The notes: generated by a model from the letters alone, not told the origin. Shown: positions 9,934 to 18,551, numbered from the stretch's first letter. The stretch: DNA of 64,000 bases from an uncultured Nitrospira sp. (GCA_902500995.1 CABVSR010000010.1:62001-126000), one strand, 5' to 3'. Numbers and translations: made by a program.

Positions 9934-10348
9934 GTTGAATCTTGAACTCCGTAATCAGCTCCGTGACGCGACGGCGCAACACATTGTTGAGGACGACGCA
10001 GGGAATGGCCACCAGCAGACCGACGGCGGTGGCTTTCAGCGCCAGGCTGAGCCCGACCATGATGGTTTGCACCGCCATGGTGCCCGACGATCCCATGGTG
10101 TGGAACGTCAACATGATGCCGAGCACCGTTCCGAGCAGGCCGATGTAGGGGGCGTTCGCCGCCACGGTCCCGATCACGACCAGATGCTTCGTCAGCGCGA
10201 CCTCGAATTCTTGCGCGTTCTGAAAATGCCGGACATCGACACGTCGAAAGTACAGCCATCGCTCCGTGGCCACCGCGACCGCCCACAGGCTCAGCGCGAT
10301 CAACAGCCCGATGATGCCGTAGTCGATGAGGTGCTTCATGCCTTCCAT
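9923..10348 (-). CDS. exbB: ExbB/TolQ/MotA-family proton channel protein (short form)
   Basis: The 141-residue product carries the MotA/TolQ/ExbB signature: LLGTVLGIMLTFHTMG, then VGLSLALKATAVGLLVAIPCVVLNNVL, with a first helix YGIIGLLIALSLWAVAVA. This is a short form compared with E. coli ExbB (244 residues). I placed the start at 10348 because AAAGGA lies about 10 nt upstream and the helix then begins soon after; an ATG at 10423 would add a charged 25-residue tail with no family support. It is the first gene of the exbB-exbD-tonB operon. A candidate promoter motif lies about 90 nt upstream. Confidence 0.92.
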   Translation of the reverse strand: MEGMKHLIDYGIIGLLIALSLWAVAVATERWLYFRRVDVRHFQNAQEFEVALTKHLVVIGTVAANAPYIGLLGTVLGIMLTFHTMGSSGTMAVQTIMVGLSLALKATAVGLLVAIPCVVLNNVLRRRVTELITEFKIQHGT

Positions 10349-10436
10349 GACCAATCGATCCTTTCTCCGGTTCGCATCCCGCTCTGCCTGTGCCGATCGA
10401 CAGGTGATACTGGCAGAGCGCATAGAAACTCATCAG

Positions 10437-10450
10437 TTAAGACGTATGAG
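10437..10450 (-). promoter_or_regulatory. Candidate promoter/regulatory motif CATACGTCTTAA upstream of exbB
   Basis: On the minus strand this reads CTCATACGTCTTAA, about 90 nt before the exbB start. Twelve or more of its bases recur at 12902-12914 and, with one or two changes, at other iron-locus sites in this window (20043, 21962, 25004, 26108, 19891). CGTC is the -10 core of PvdS-type ECF promoters, so an ECF sigma site is one reading. I see no shared -35 element. Confidence 0.35.
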
Positions 10451-10620
10451 AAACGACATTCAGCACACCATCTGGAAAATTTTTTTAACTGATTGAGAAT
10501 GTTGAGGTGTCAGGCAAGAGGAGGGTGGCGCGTTCTTGATTTTTGGCAGATGATGGACCGGCTAGCGTGAGCTTTGCGGAAGTGTCGGAGCTCCGCGCGC
10601 TGTAGGCGGACAAACGATAG

Positions 10621-10863
10621 TTGCTGGGGTATGAGCTCGAAGCGGGGCGGCAATTGGGATCTTGGTGGTCTGATGGCGATCAGTCGAACGCCATCTCACC
10701 GGTCCACCACGCGGACAAGATACGCACCCCGCTCCTGATCGTGCATGGGGCGGAGGGATCGGACTGTGCCGACCACCTCACATTGTTTCGTGAAATGGAG
10801 CGGTTTCTGGCAACTCAACTGGATGGGCCGCGCGCTGGAACCGAACTACAAAGCAGTCGGTGA
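10621..10863 (+). pseudogene. Remnant of an S9 (prolyl oligopeptidase-type) peptidase C-terminus
   Basis: The frame encodes ISPVHHADKIRTPLLIVHG, the segment that precedes the catalytic aspartate loop in S9 peptidases and related alpha/beta hydrolases. The family then continues G-x-x-D-x-x-V-P, and here that part (GRRDRTVP) is found in the +1 frame, from about 10745. After it the sequence appears to return to the first frame (LFREMERFL). At least one frameshift, loss of everything upstream and stop codons nearby make this a decayed fragment, not a gene. The flanking 10451-10620 shows no other coding signal. Confidence 0.55.
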
Positions 10864-10882
10864 TGCGGGCCAAGACTCTCCG

Positions 10883-12178
10883 CTACTCGAGGATCAATCC
10901 TCTCAACCATCCCGGCCGTCCATTGATATCCGGTGGTATGGTCAATCCGAGTAACTCCGCAAGTAGCGGGTAGATGTGAATGTTTTCGAAGGCGGGAATC
11001 GTCGCGCCTCGTTTGATGCCAGGCCCGCTGGCCACAAAAATGCCATGCATTTCGGGGTGGTCGGGATTCCAGCCATGTTCGCCGACAAGAATGGCCGGTG
11101 CATATTCCTTCCACAAGATGAGGTAGGGCATGTCCATGAGAATCACGACGTCGCCGATTCTCCGATCATGGCGGTAGTGCAACGACTCCGGTAACTCCTC
11201 TCGCAGGTACGCGCGACCATGCCGGAGCGAGGCATTAAGCTGGTCCCGCGTCTGGACAGGATTATGCGCAGCCGGATCCAAATGCAGACTCGCATAGGCC
11301 CCCATTGTGCCGATCCATTCGTTAGGGGTTTTCTCCTGGACCAGGTCGTCCATCCACACGAACTGGTCGCGCCGGATCGACAGCATGCCGTGGTCGCTCA
11401 CAATGATCACATAGATCTGCTCCCGGATGGACAGGGTCTTGAGTCGGTCCAGCAGCAGCCCGAGTGTTTGATCCACGCCCTCCGCGGCCAGACGAATCTC
11501 GGGGGAGTCGGCGCCGAAGCGATGTCCTGCCTCGTCCATGTCATCCGTATACAGAGTCAACAAATGGGGCCGTCTGTCAGGTGGTAATTGTAACCAAGCC
11601 AGGATCTGATCGACCCTCTGCTGGTTGGAGATCTGCGGGCCGTCCGGCGCGAGATGTCGCAGTGTGCTTCCTTGGCTCTGCGTGGCGCAGCCGACCCACA
11701 AGTAGCAGGCTGCCACCATCCCTTGCCTCTCCGCGGTGACCCAGACGGGCTGGCCCCGGTACCACGTGCGATCGCGCAGGGTGGGCTCGTCGTAAAAGAC
11801 TTCCTTCCGCGCCGGATCATAGAAGACGTTGCCGACGATGCCATGCCGCTCGGGATAGAGTCCCGTCACAATCGAATAGTGATTCGGCCGGGTGACGGAC
11901 GGAAAGACCGGCATGAGCCCTTCCGCTCGCACTCCATTGTTCATCAGCTCCCGGAAATTGGGCAGATCGAAGCGGTCTAAGTAATCGGCCCGGAACCCGT
12001 CGAGCGACACCAGGATCACATAGGGTTTCTGTTGCTGGTCCTCACGGTTGATGCCGCCTGAGCCTTGGCTGGACAGGCGCTGCTCAACAGGAGAGCCCTG
12101 ATCCGCTCCGGCGAGAAGGGGAGGCCAGAGCAGCGATCCCAGCAGCACTAGGCCGCGAAGTATCATGCGCCATCTCAT
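10883..12178 (-). CDS. Secreted type I phosphodiesterase / nucleotide pyrophosphatase (alkaline phosphatase superfamily)
   Basis: A signal peptide (ILRGLVLLGSLLWPPLLAGA) leads a 431-residue enzyme of the NPP family, which hydrolyses nucleotide or phospholipid phosphodiesters outside the cytoplasm. The zinc and catalytic signatures are clear: VSLDGFRADY near residue 55, the nucleophile threonine in FPSVTRPNHYSIVTG near 93, LYTDDMDEAGHRFG, VSDHGM near 260, and the distal histidine in HGWNPDHPEMHG near 385. It is transcribed alone or with the cupin gene behind it; its 5' end lies 24 nt from the cupin stop. Substrate cannot be read from sequence. The family is sometimes encoded near metal or phosphate uptake genes, which is only a loose fit here. 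Confidence 0.9.
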   Translation of the reverse strand: MRWRMILRGLVLLGSLLWPPLLAGADQGSPVEQRLSSQGSGGINREDQQQKPYVILVSLDGFRADYLDRFDLPNFRELMNNGVRAEGLMPVFPSVTRPNHYSIVTGLYPERHGIVGNVFYDPARKEVFYDEPTLRDRTWYRGQPVWVTAERQGMVAACYLWVGCATQSQGSTLRHLAPDGPQISNQQRVDQILAWLQLPPDRRPHLLTLYTDDMDEAGHRFGADSPEIRLAAEGVDQTLGLLLDRLKTLSIREQIYVIIVSDHGMLSIRRDQFVWMDDLVQEKTPNEWIGTMGAYASLHLDPAAHNPVQTRDQLNASLRHGRAYLREELPESLHYRHDRRIGDVVILMDMPYLILWKEYAPAILVGEHGWNPDHPEMHGIFVASGPGIKRGATIPAFENIHIYPLLAELLGLTIPPDINGRPGWLRGLILE

Positions 12179-12202
12179 ATGATGTAACGCTTGAGGTTTT
12201 GC

Positions 12203-12604
12203 TTATTTCAGCGAGGTGCGCCCGTCAAAATGATGATCGTGATCCGCATCGGCTTCCGCTTTGGTCTTGTGCACGATCCCGTCTTTATGTTCCGGAGGGC
12301 TGTACAGGCTGTAGAGTTTGAGGGGAGCCTTGCTTCCGCTGTTGACCACGTTGTGTCTGGTGCCGGCCGGGATGACGACCGCAAATCCGTCGCTCACCGC
12401 ATGCTTCTTGCCGTCCAGGATCACAGTTCCCTCGCCTTCTTCGAAACGGAGGAACTGATCCAATTCATGAACTTCTTCTCCGATTTCTTCGCCGGGCTTG
12501 AGACTCATCAAGACCAGTTGCGAGTGCTGCGCCGTAAACAGCACCCGGCGGTAATGCTGGTTGTCGCGTGTGGCGTCTTCAATTTGGACGATGTACCCCT
12601 TCAT
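12203..12604 (-). CDS. Cupin-domain protein
   Basis: A 133-residue single-cupin protein. Motif 1 is spread over PGEEIGEEVHELDQFLRFEEGEGTV and motif 2 is FAVVIPAGTRHNVVNSG, with the expected histidine and glutamate metal ligands. The C-terminus is histidine/aspartate rich (ADADHDHHFDG), which could bind metal. Small cupins of this type include isomerases, dioxygenases and sensor proteins, so no reaction is assigned. The start follows AAGGAGCTCATC at suitable spacing. Confidence 0.85.
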   Translation of the reverse strand: MKGYIVQIEDATRDNQHYRRVLFTAQHSQLVLMSLKPGEEIGEEVHELDQFLRFEEGEGTVILDGKKHAVSDGFAVVIPAGTRHNVVNSGSKAPLKLYSLYSPPEHKDGIVHKTKAEADADHDHHFDGRTSLK

Positions 12605-12789
12605 GATGAGCTCCTTTCTTGTCGTGGCCGCGCCTGTTCGGTCAGCGTGCGGATTGAGGTGGTGACTGTAATCCAGGACCGGTCAGAAAGGCCATGCTTA
12701 TTCTCAAGATCGGTTCCAGAAACATGGCGGGGCGGCGACCTATTGGTGCGCCTAGGCTGATGAGGTGCTGGGGGGGAGATGGATAGAAG

Positions 12790-12832
12790 GTGGAGGGAGC
12801 CGAACGGGGGTATATCGTGCGGCTCCCTCCAC
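12790..12832. repeat. Perfect 13-bp inverted repeat with 17-nt loop in a divergent intergenic region
   Basis: GTGGAGGGAGCCG (12790-12802) is mirrored exactly by CGGCTCCCTCCAC (12820-12832), giving a very stable hairpin. It has no T-tract on either side. It lies between the divergent cupin and abrB-doc genes, so a conventional terminator is not expected here. The rest of 12605-13077 has no gene that I can support, apart from the motif at 12902. Confidence 0.7.
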
Positions 12833-12901
12833 GCGGCCCGGCGCCTTGGGCGAAGGGGCGGGGCACTCCGTCGAACTACTGTGACAGAGGGTCTATATAG
12901 A

Positions 12902-12914
12902 TTAAGACGTATGA
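12902..12914 (-). promoter_or_regulatory. Second copy of the TCATACGTCTTAA motif
   Basis: On the minus strand the 13 bases TCATACGTCTTAA are identical to the copy upstream of exbB at 10437-10449. It points towards the cupin gene about 300 nt away. A 13-base exact match between two intergenic regions is unlikely by chance, but the function (promoter element or operator) is not shown. Confidence 0.3.
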
Positions 12915-13077
12915 TTCCGGCTGAACCGCACCCTCAAAATGGACTGGATATTTGTTGGTGTTGAATCAGCTCGGGCACGTGGTTCGTGTAGGTGTGGGCC
13001 AGATCCGAGATGCTGAACCGGTTCGGCGTGGACAGGGGTTTCACCCTGTTGTAACATTGTACAAACGGAGGTGCGCG

Positions 13078-13305
13078 ATGATCAAAACCCTTCAGAAGCA
13101 CGGCAACAGCATGGCGCTGGTCATCGAAAAACCGATAATGGAGGCGCTCGGCATCACCGAGGATACCCCGCTTCAACTCACGCTCAACGGCAATGCGCTC
13201 GTCATCACGCCGGCGAATGTGGGGGTCGGTCAAGCGCGGGTTGAAGAGTCGCTCAAGAAGATGCGTCGCCGGTACGGGCCGATGCTCAAACGGTTGGCGG
13301 AGTAG
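13078..13305 (+). CDS. AbrB/MazE-type antitoxin
   Basis: A 75-residue protein beginning MIKTLQKHGNSMALVIEKPIMEALGI, the swapped-hairpin DNA-binding fold of AbrB/SpoVT/MazE antitoxins, with a basic C-terminal tail (KKMRRRYGPMLKRL) that would contact the toxin. ATG 13078 is preceded by GGAGG at 8 nt; upstream in-frame codons give no family sequence. It ends 3 nt before the doc-type toxin gene. The pair is therefore a type II toxin-antitoxin module, and the antitoxin probably autoregulates through the sequence upstream of 13078. Confidence 0.88.
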   Translation: MIKTLQKHGNSMALVIEKPIMEALGITEDTPLQLTLNGNALVITPANVGVGQARVEESLKKMRRRYGPMLKRLAE

Positions 13306-13308
13306 GCC

Positions 13309-13707
13309 GTGAAAGAGATCGCCTTTCTCAGCGTCGAGGACGTGGTGCAGATTCATGCCAGCGCCATTGCGCACGAGGGCGGCATGGAAGGAGTGAGAGA
13401 TCACAACCTTCTCGATGCAGCCGTCGCGATGCCGCGGCAACAATTCGGCGGCGCCTATCTTCACGAGGATATGGCAGCTATGGCCGCGGCCTACCTGTTT
13501 CACATCGCCCAAAACCACCCGTTCTTCGATGGAAATAAACGAGCGGCAGTCATGGCAGCGTTTGTGTTTCTCGATAACAACGGGATCGAGCTCACGACCG
13601 CGCCTCAAGATCTCGAAAGTGCGACGCGCCGGGTCGCGGCAGGGGACATGGCGAAGGACGAACTGATCCGCTGGATGCGACAGCAGATCGGCGGCGGGAA
13701 GGGATAA
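13309..13707 (+). CDS. doc: Doc (death-on-curing) family toxin
   Basis: A 132-residue Fic/Doc-fold protein with the full active-site motif HPFFDGNKRAA starting at His70. Doc toxins phosphorylate elongation factor Tu and stop translation. The N-terminal helix IAFLSVEDVVQIHASAIAHEGG and GVRDHNLLDAAVAMPRQQFGG are typical of the family. The start is GTG at 13309, 3 nt after the antitoxin stop. The partner is AbrB-like and not the Phd/YefM type first described for Doc, an exchange that occurs in other genomes. Confidence 0.92.
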   Translation: MKEIAFLSVEDVVQIHASAIAHEGGMEGVRDHNLLDAAVAMPRQQFGGAYLHEDMAAMAAAYLFHIAQNHPFFDGNKRAAVMAAFVFLDNNGIELTTAPQDLESATRRVAAGDMAKDELIRWMRQQIGGGKG

Positions 13708-13825
13708 CCTTCACCAGCCGCCGATTGACTGTGTAGAGGAGGGCCACTCGCGAAGAGAAATCCCACCGCTTGCCGGATGCTCACCTGTGTCCACTGCGTC
13801 ACTCTGCGCCGAACGCGTTAATGAG

Positions 13826-14389
13826 TTACAGTTTTCCGACGAGATCCAGTCCGGGCTTCAACGTGGCTTGACCTGGTTGCCAATTGGCGGGGCAGACCTC
13901 GCCTTCGCCGCTGCGGACACGAATCGCGGCCTGCAATTTGCGCAGGGTTTCAGCGGCATTCCGGCCGATGCTGTTGTCATGGATTTCGCAGGCGCGCAAC
14001 ACCCCGTCGGGATCGATCACAAACGTCCCGCGCAGCGCGACGCCGTCATCTTCCAGATACACGCCAAACGCCCGCGACAGTGCACTGGTCGGATCTGCAA
14101 TCAGGGGAAACTTCACGGATCGAATCGTCGCCGACGCGTCATGCCATGCCTTGTGGACAAAGACGGAGTCGGTGCTGACGCCCCAGACCTGTGCGCCGAG
14201 CTTTTGGAATTCTGGATACAGCTTCGCCATCTCCGCCAGCTCCGTCGGGCAGACGAAGGTAAAATCGCCGGGGTAAAAGAAGACAATCAGCCATTTCCCC
14301 CGCTGGTCATTGAAGGTCACGGAGCGAATGGAATCTTCGGCGTAGGCTTGATAGGTCCCGTCAGGGACCGGTTTTCCAATGGCAATCAT
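13826..14389 (-). CDS. Typical 2-Cys peroxiredoxin (AhpC/Prx)
   Basis: The 187-residue enzyme reduces hydrogen peroxide and organic hydroperoxides. The peroxidatic cysteine is Cys47 in FTFVCPTE and the resolving cysteine is Cys166 in EVCPANW; the arginine and threonine that complete the site are present. An extra Cys134 (RACEIHD) is outside the canonical pair. The protein ends soon after the resolving cysteine motif, with GLDLVGKL. It is monocistronic here and would protect a cell importing iron from peroxide, which is context only. The 298 bases downstream to the receptor gene (14390-14687) show nothing I can annotate. Confidence 0.93.
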   Translation of the reverse strand: MIAIGKPVPDGTYQAYAEDSIRSVTFNDQRGKWLIVFFYPGDFTFVCPTELAEMAKLYPEFQKLGAQVWGVSTDSVFVHKAWHDASATIRSVKFPLIADPTSALSRAFGVYLEDDGVALRGTFVIDPDGVLRACEIHDNSIGRNAAETLRKLQAAIRVRSGEGEVCPANWQPGQATLKPGLDLVGKL

Positions 14390-14687
14390 GGTTCCTTTCT
14401 TGATCGTACCGATTGAATCGTGTCGATCATCGAGTGAGTGAAGGAGTCAGTACCCGCCTGGTTGGCCACCGGATAGTAACAACTGCCTGCCGCCAAGGTC
14501 TACAGATCACGCGCGAGAAATTCGCCGCTGGTCCACTGTGAAAAGACTGCGCGGCGATCTGACCGGTAGCGAGACGCATGGCGCCTGCATGGTCGCGTGA
14601 TCACCTTGACCTTCTCCCGTCGAACCGCTTGAGATTCCCGCCGTCAGGCGGAGGGCTCGTGGAGGAGACGGGCCTGCAGCTGACTTC

Positions 14688-17183
14688 TCACCATCGATAG
14701 GCCACGGTTCCCACCACGGTGCGCCGTTCGCCGAAGTTACAGGTGATGCCTTCGTTGAAGCAGCCGTACGTGTTGTGGTTCAGGATATTGTTGATGTTCA
14801 GCGCAAAGCGGTAATGGTTCCAGGTGTAGTCGATGACCGCATCGCCGACCACATAACTGGGAACCCGGAAGGTATTTGTCACATCGGCATAGTTGTACCC
14901 GGTGTAGCGGACTCCGCCGCCGATGCCGAACCCTTTCCATTTTCCCTGGGGGACGGTGTATTTCGCCCAGGCGGATCCGAATTGGGCCGGGACCTGCACC
15001 AGACGTTTGCCTTGTTCGCTCGGATCGACGGTTTCTCTCACCTCGTTGTCGAGCAGCGTATAGGCCGCAATCAGGTCCCAGCCGGAGTCGAAGGTGGCGA
15101 CCCCTTCCAACTCCAATCCTCGGGAGCGGGCTTTGCCGCGTTGGACCGGCAGGAACGTTCCCGGGTCGGTCTGCACATAGTTTTCTCGCGTGAGATCGAA
15201 GACGGCGGCGGTCAGGAAGGTGCGGGTGTTGGGGATCTGGTACTTGATGCCGACTTCGTATTGCCGGCCGGTTTCCGGTTTGAACTGTTTTCCGTTGGCG
15301 TCGATGCCCAGCGATGGAAGGAAAAAGGTCGAATAGCTGATGTAGGGCGCCAGTCCGCTGTCGAAGAGATAGGTCAAGGCGGCGCGGCCCGTCGCTTTGC
15401 GGTCGTTTTGCGAGCTCGTGGTGCCGGCCACGTTATCGGTCGCCTCATTTCGCGCCCAATCGTGGCGGCCTCCCAAGGTCAAGAGCCAGTTGTTAAGTTT
15501 GATCTGGTCCTGGATATAGACGCCGGTCTGCAATTGCTTCGTATCCTGTTTGCTGTCGAAGGTGGGGACGACCCCGAGCGCGCCGTAGTCGTATCGATTG
15601 AAGATATCGATGGATGACGCGTCCGCGAAGTTCTGATTGTGCCGCACGGAGATCCGCTGAAAATCGAGGCCGGCCAGGAGTGAATGCTGGAAGGGGCCGG
15701 TGGAGAGCCGACCGCTGAGCTGATTGTCGAGCGCGATGGCGGTTAATTTGCCGTAGCTGGTCCACTGATTCCGCAGCGCGGTCCGGCGGTCCGGTTCCAA
15801 CCCCAGAACGAAGGTCGTGACGTTGTCCGTTTCGTTCGAGTTGTAGCGCATTTTCTGCAGAAACTTCCAATTCTCGGACAGCTGATGGTGAAACTCGTAG
15901 CCGACGGAATGTTCGCTGCGGTTGTAGCGATCCACCGGCGGCTGACCGGTAAACCGATGGGGCTGAATGAATCCATTGGGATTGAAACGGAGCGTTCCAT
16001 CGGCGGGCAACCATTGGAAGGCCCCGGCGCGATCCCTCTGATACGTGGCGAAGAATGTCAGGCTCGTGCTCTGTGCCATGCGCCAGGTCAAGGCCGGCGC
16101 GATAAAGACGCGATCGTTCGGCACATTGTCGATTTGCGTGCCGCTTTCCCGGATCAGACCGGTCATGCGGAAGGAGAAAGTGTCGCTGTCATTGACTCGC
16201 CCTCCGAAATCGAACCGGCCTTCATAACGCCCGAAGTTGCCGGCGAGAAATTGCACTTCATGGAGCGACTGCTGCGTCGGACGCTTGGAGACGTAATTGA
16301 GCAGGCCGCCGGGACTCCCTTGTCCATACAAAAACGAGGACGGCCCGCGCAGCACATCCAACTGCTCCGCACCATAGGGTTCGAGGTTGTAGCTGATCCC
16401 GAAGGCGGGATTGCGGAGTTGCAGGCCATCTTTGAAGAGGCCGTTCGTGGTGTTGTCGAACCCGCGAAACTGCAGCCAGGTCAGGCGCGAATCGAACCCG
16501 AACGGTTCCCCTCGCACGCCGGCTGTGTACCGTAACGCCTCGCCGATCGAGTTGATCTCTTGGGCCTGGATGCGGGCGCGTGTGATCACGCTGACGGACT
16601 GAGGGGTTTCGATCAGCGGAATGTCGCTTTTCGTCGCCGTGTTCGTGTCTTCCGCTACATAGGACACGTCGCCCTCGCGTTCCCGGATGTCCTTCACCAG
16701 GATTTCAGGCACCTTGACCGGTTTGGAATTGCGGGCCGTGCTGGGAGCGGGCGAGTCTGTTGGGGGCGATTCAGAGCGCGACTGTGATGCCGGGACCGGA
16801 ACCGGAACCATGCCTGATTGATCCAACGTCAGCGTCCTGTCGTCCGTGAACCGGTAGGTCACGCCGGTCCCGTCTAAAATGGCGCTCAAGGCCTCGGCGG
16901 GCGTGTACAGACCTTGCGCGCCTTTGCTCTGCGCCTCCTGCTGGATGCCTTGCCCATAGAGCACTTGATACTTGGTGGCGGCCGCAAACTCGGCGACGGC
17001 TGAGCCGAGCGGTTGCGGGCCGATGTCGAACGGCATCGTGCCTGAAGAATTCTCTGTGACCTGGGTCTGAGCGATCGCACGCTGATTCCATGTCCCGAAG
17101 GCGATCAGGCACAGTACAAGAGTGGGTAGGACCGAGCGAAGGGACGAGTTGAGCAAACAGGGCATGGCGACTCCTTGAGGCAA
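14688..17183 (-). CDS. TonB-dependent siderophore receptor with N-terminal signalling (STN) domain, locus 1
   Basis: An 831-residue outer-membrane receptor. After the signal peptide (LPTLVLCLIAFGTWNQRAIA) comes an STN domain (about residues 50-120: MPFDIGPQPLGSAVAEFAAAT to GVTYRFTDDRTLTL), which talks to a FecR anti-sigma factor. A plug domain follows (IPLIETPQSVSVITRARI, GFDNTTNGLFKDG, LDVLRGPSSFLYGQGSPGGLLNYVSK) and then a 22-strand-type barrel ending in VVGTVAYRW, with the aromatic last residue needed for assembly. A cysteine pair (YGCFNEGITCNF) sits near the C-terminus. fecR and fecI genes lie directly upstream on the same strand, as expected for a cell-surface signalling receptor. The ligand, probably a ferric siderophore, is not readable. 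Confidence 0.94.
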   Translation of the reverse strand: MPQGVAMPCLLNSSLRSVLPTLVLCLIAFGTWNQRAIAQTQVTENSSGTMPFDIGPQPLGSAVAEFAAATKYQVLYGQGIQQEAQSKGAQGLYTPAEALSAILDGTGVTYRFTDDRTLTLDQSGMVPVPVPASQSRSESPPTDSPAPSTARNSKPVKVPEILVKDIREREGDVSYVAEDTNTATKSDIPLIETPQSVSVITRARIQAQEINSIGEALRYTAGVRGEPFGFDSRLTWLQFRGFDNTTNGLFKDGLQLRNPAFGISYNLEPYGAEQLDVLRGPSSFLYGQGSPGGLLNYVSKRPTQQSLHEVQFLAGNFGRYEGRFDFGGRVNDSDTFSFRMTGLIRESGTQIDNVPNDRVFIAPALTWRMAQSTSLTFFATYQRDRAGAFQWLPADGTLRFNPNGFIQPHRFTGQPPVDRYNRSEHSVGYEFHHQLSENWKFLQKMRYNSNETDNVTTFVLGLEPDRRTALRNQWTSYGKLTAIALDNQLSGRLSTGPFQHSLLAGLDFQRISVRHNQNFADASSIDIFNRYDYGALGVVPTFDSKQDTKQLQTGVYIQDQIKLNNWLLTLGGRHDWARNEATDNVAGTTSSQNDRKATGRAALTYLFDSGLAPYISYSTFFLPSLGIDANGKQFKPETGRQYEVGIKYQIPNTRTFLTAAVFDLTRENYVQTDPGTFLPVQRGKARSRGLELEGVATFDSGWDLIAAYTLLDNEVRETVDPSEQGKRLVQVPAQFGSAWAKYTVPQGKWKGFGIGGGVRYTGYNYADVTNTFRVPSYVVGDAVIDYTWNHYRFALNINNILNHNTYGCFNEGITCNFGERRTVVGTVAYRW

Positions 17184-17337
17184 TGAAGATGAACGTCTCT
17201 ACCCTACAACGGGTGAAGGAGGACGACCCTCAAAGGCCCGGCGATTTTTTTTGCGCGGCGAGGTGAACGGTTGCCTGATGGACAGGGGCGACGGGAATGG
17301 TGTCGTGGTCTAGAGCCGTCTCGCATCAGAATAGCTT

Positions 17338-17486
17338 GCAGGATGCGTAAAAAGGCCGTCCACACGCTCGTGAAACGTCGTTCGTCTCTCGTGACGGCCA
17401 AGTTGCGGATTCTGACGAGATGCGCTTCACGATTCACGCTTCACGGATCTCAAGAACGCCGCTGGCGGAATTTTTCCGCATCCTGC
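17338..17486. repeat. Intergenic inverted-repeat element, copy A (degenerate)
   Basis: The left end, GCAGGATGCGTAAAAAGG, is mirrored at the right end, which on the minus strand reads GCAGGATGCGGAAAAATT; about 18 of 22 terminal bases pair. The interior carries short GTGAAACGTCGTTCG-type repeats like those at 53870. It fills the gap between the receptor and fecR genes. Related, better preserved copies are at 44459 and 55969. No transposase is encoded, so it behaves like a small non-autonomous or palindromic element. Confidence 0.6.
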
Positions 17487-17516
17487 TATGCGAAAGGGAA
17501 GAAGACGCGGGATCGG

Positions 17517-18494
17517 TCAATACAAGACGATAATCTGGAAAGGGAACGTGACTGAGCGGACATGAAAGGTACGCTCGATGGCTCGCACGACGGCAGGAGG
17601 ATCATGGATATCGAACACGCCGTTGACGGGGAGTTGCCGGAGTTTCGCGCTCCCCACGAACACATGGCCGTTCCATTGTTGATTCAATTCTTCGATGACC
17701 TCTCCCAATGGTTGTTGATTGAAGACGAATTGCCCGCGCCGCCAGGCCAAATTGCCGACGGCATCGCTGCGCGCGATACGCCCCATGCCGCTCTGAGAGT
17801 AGCTGACCGTTTCGTGCCGGCGCAGTTGGATAGGTGAACCGGCGGAGGGCGCCTGTCTTTCTGCTCCCGTCTCCGACACTTCCACCACGCCTTCGGCGAC
17901 CGTGACTGTTGTGGCCTCATTCCTCAAGCGGACATTGAATTCGGTGCCGACGGCCTTCGTCAGGCCCTGGGCGGCGCTGACCTCAAAGGGCCGCGTCGCG
18001 TCCTTCGCGACGACGAAAAAGGCCTCCCCCTGATGGAGCTCCAACCTACGGCGTTGGTCGCTATAGGCCATGCGCAACGTCGTGTTGGAGTTGAGCCATA
18101 CGGATGACCCATCGGCCAAGTCCACGCGCCGCTGTTCGCCCTTATGTGTCGTGAGCCATTCGCCCGGTTTCGTTCCGGCCATCTGCCAGAGCAGGAGGCC
18201 GGTGGCGGCCACTGCCAGGCAGGCTGCCAGAGCTGCGAGACGGCGGCCGGTCCATGGAGGGGAGGCGGAGGAACGGTGGAGGCGTTGTTCCTCCCAGACA
18301 TCTCGGGCTGGTTGATGGAGCCGGCCGACAAATGCTTCGGCTTCCGAATAGGCGGAACGGTGCGCGTCACTCGCCGCATACCAGGAGGCAAAGTTCGCCC
18401 GGTCGGCATCGGTGGCTTGCTGAGACTGCAAGCGAACCAGCCATGCCACCGCCTGGTCCGCAAGGGAACTCTGGGACGTCGTCGGATCCGTCAT
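17517..18494 (-). CDS. FecR-family anti-sigma factor / signal transducer, locus 1
   Basis: This inner-membrane protein relays receptor occupancy to its sigma factor. The N-terminal cytoplasmic segment (DQAVAWLVRLQSQQATDADRANFASWYAAS) is the DUF4880-type sigma-binding region. A single membrane helix is ALAACLAVAATGLLLW near residue 100. The periplasmic FecR domain has GEQRRVDLADGSSVWLNSNTTL and GEAFFVVAKDATRPFEVSAAQG. The C-terminal STN-interacting part is FNQQPLGEVIEELNQQWNGHVFVGSAKLRQLPVNGVF. ATG 18494 (MTDPTTSQ) fits the family better than 18515. It lies 57 nt behind fecI and ahead of the receptor gene. Confidence 0.92.
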   Translation of the reverse strand: MTDPTTSQSSLADQAVAWLVRLQSQQATDADRANFASWYAASDAHRSAYSEAEAFVGRLHQPARDVWEEQRLHRSSASPPWTGRRLAALAACLAVAATGLLLWQMAGTKPGEWLTTHKGEQRRVDLADGSSVWLNSNTTLRMAYSDQRRRLELHQGEAFFVVAKDATRPFEVSAAQGLTKAVGTEFNVRLRNEATTVTVAEGVVEVSETGAERQAPSAGSPIQLRRHETVSYSQSGMGRIARSDAVGNLAWRRGQFVFNQQPLGEVIEELNQQWNGHVFVGSAKLRQLPVNGVFDIHDPPAVVRAIERTFHVRSVTFPFQIIVLY

Positions 18495-18551
18495 ATGCAA
18501 GATGGCGCTATGCATCCCTATCCTTACACAACGGCCCAGTCGATGAAAGCC

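Noticed and set aside
10470-10510. Possible Fur box in the AT-rich stretch upstream of exbB
   Set aside because: The best alignment (GATTGAGAATG) matches only about half of the 19-bp consensus, below the level seen at 28174.
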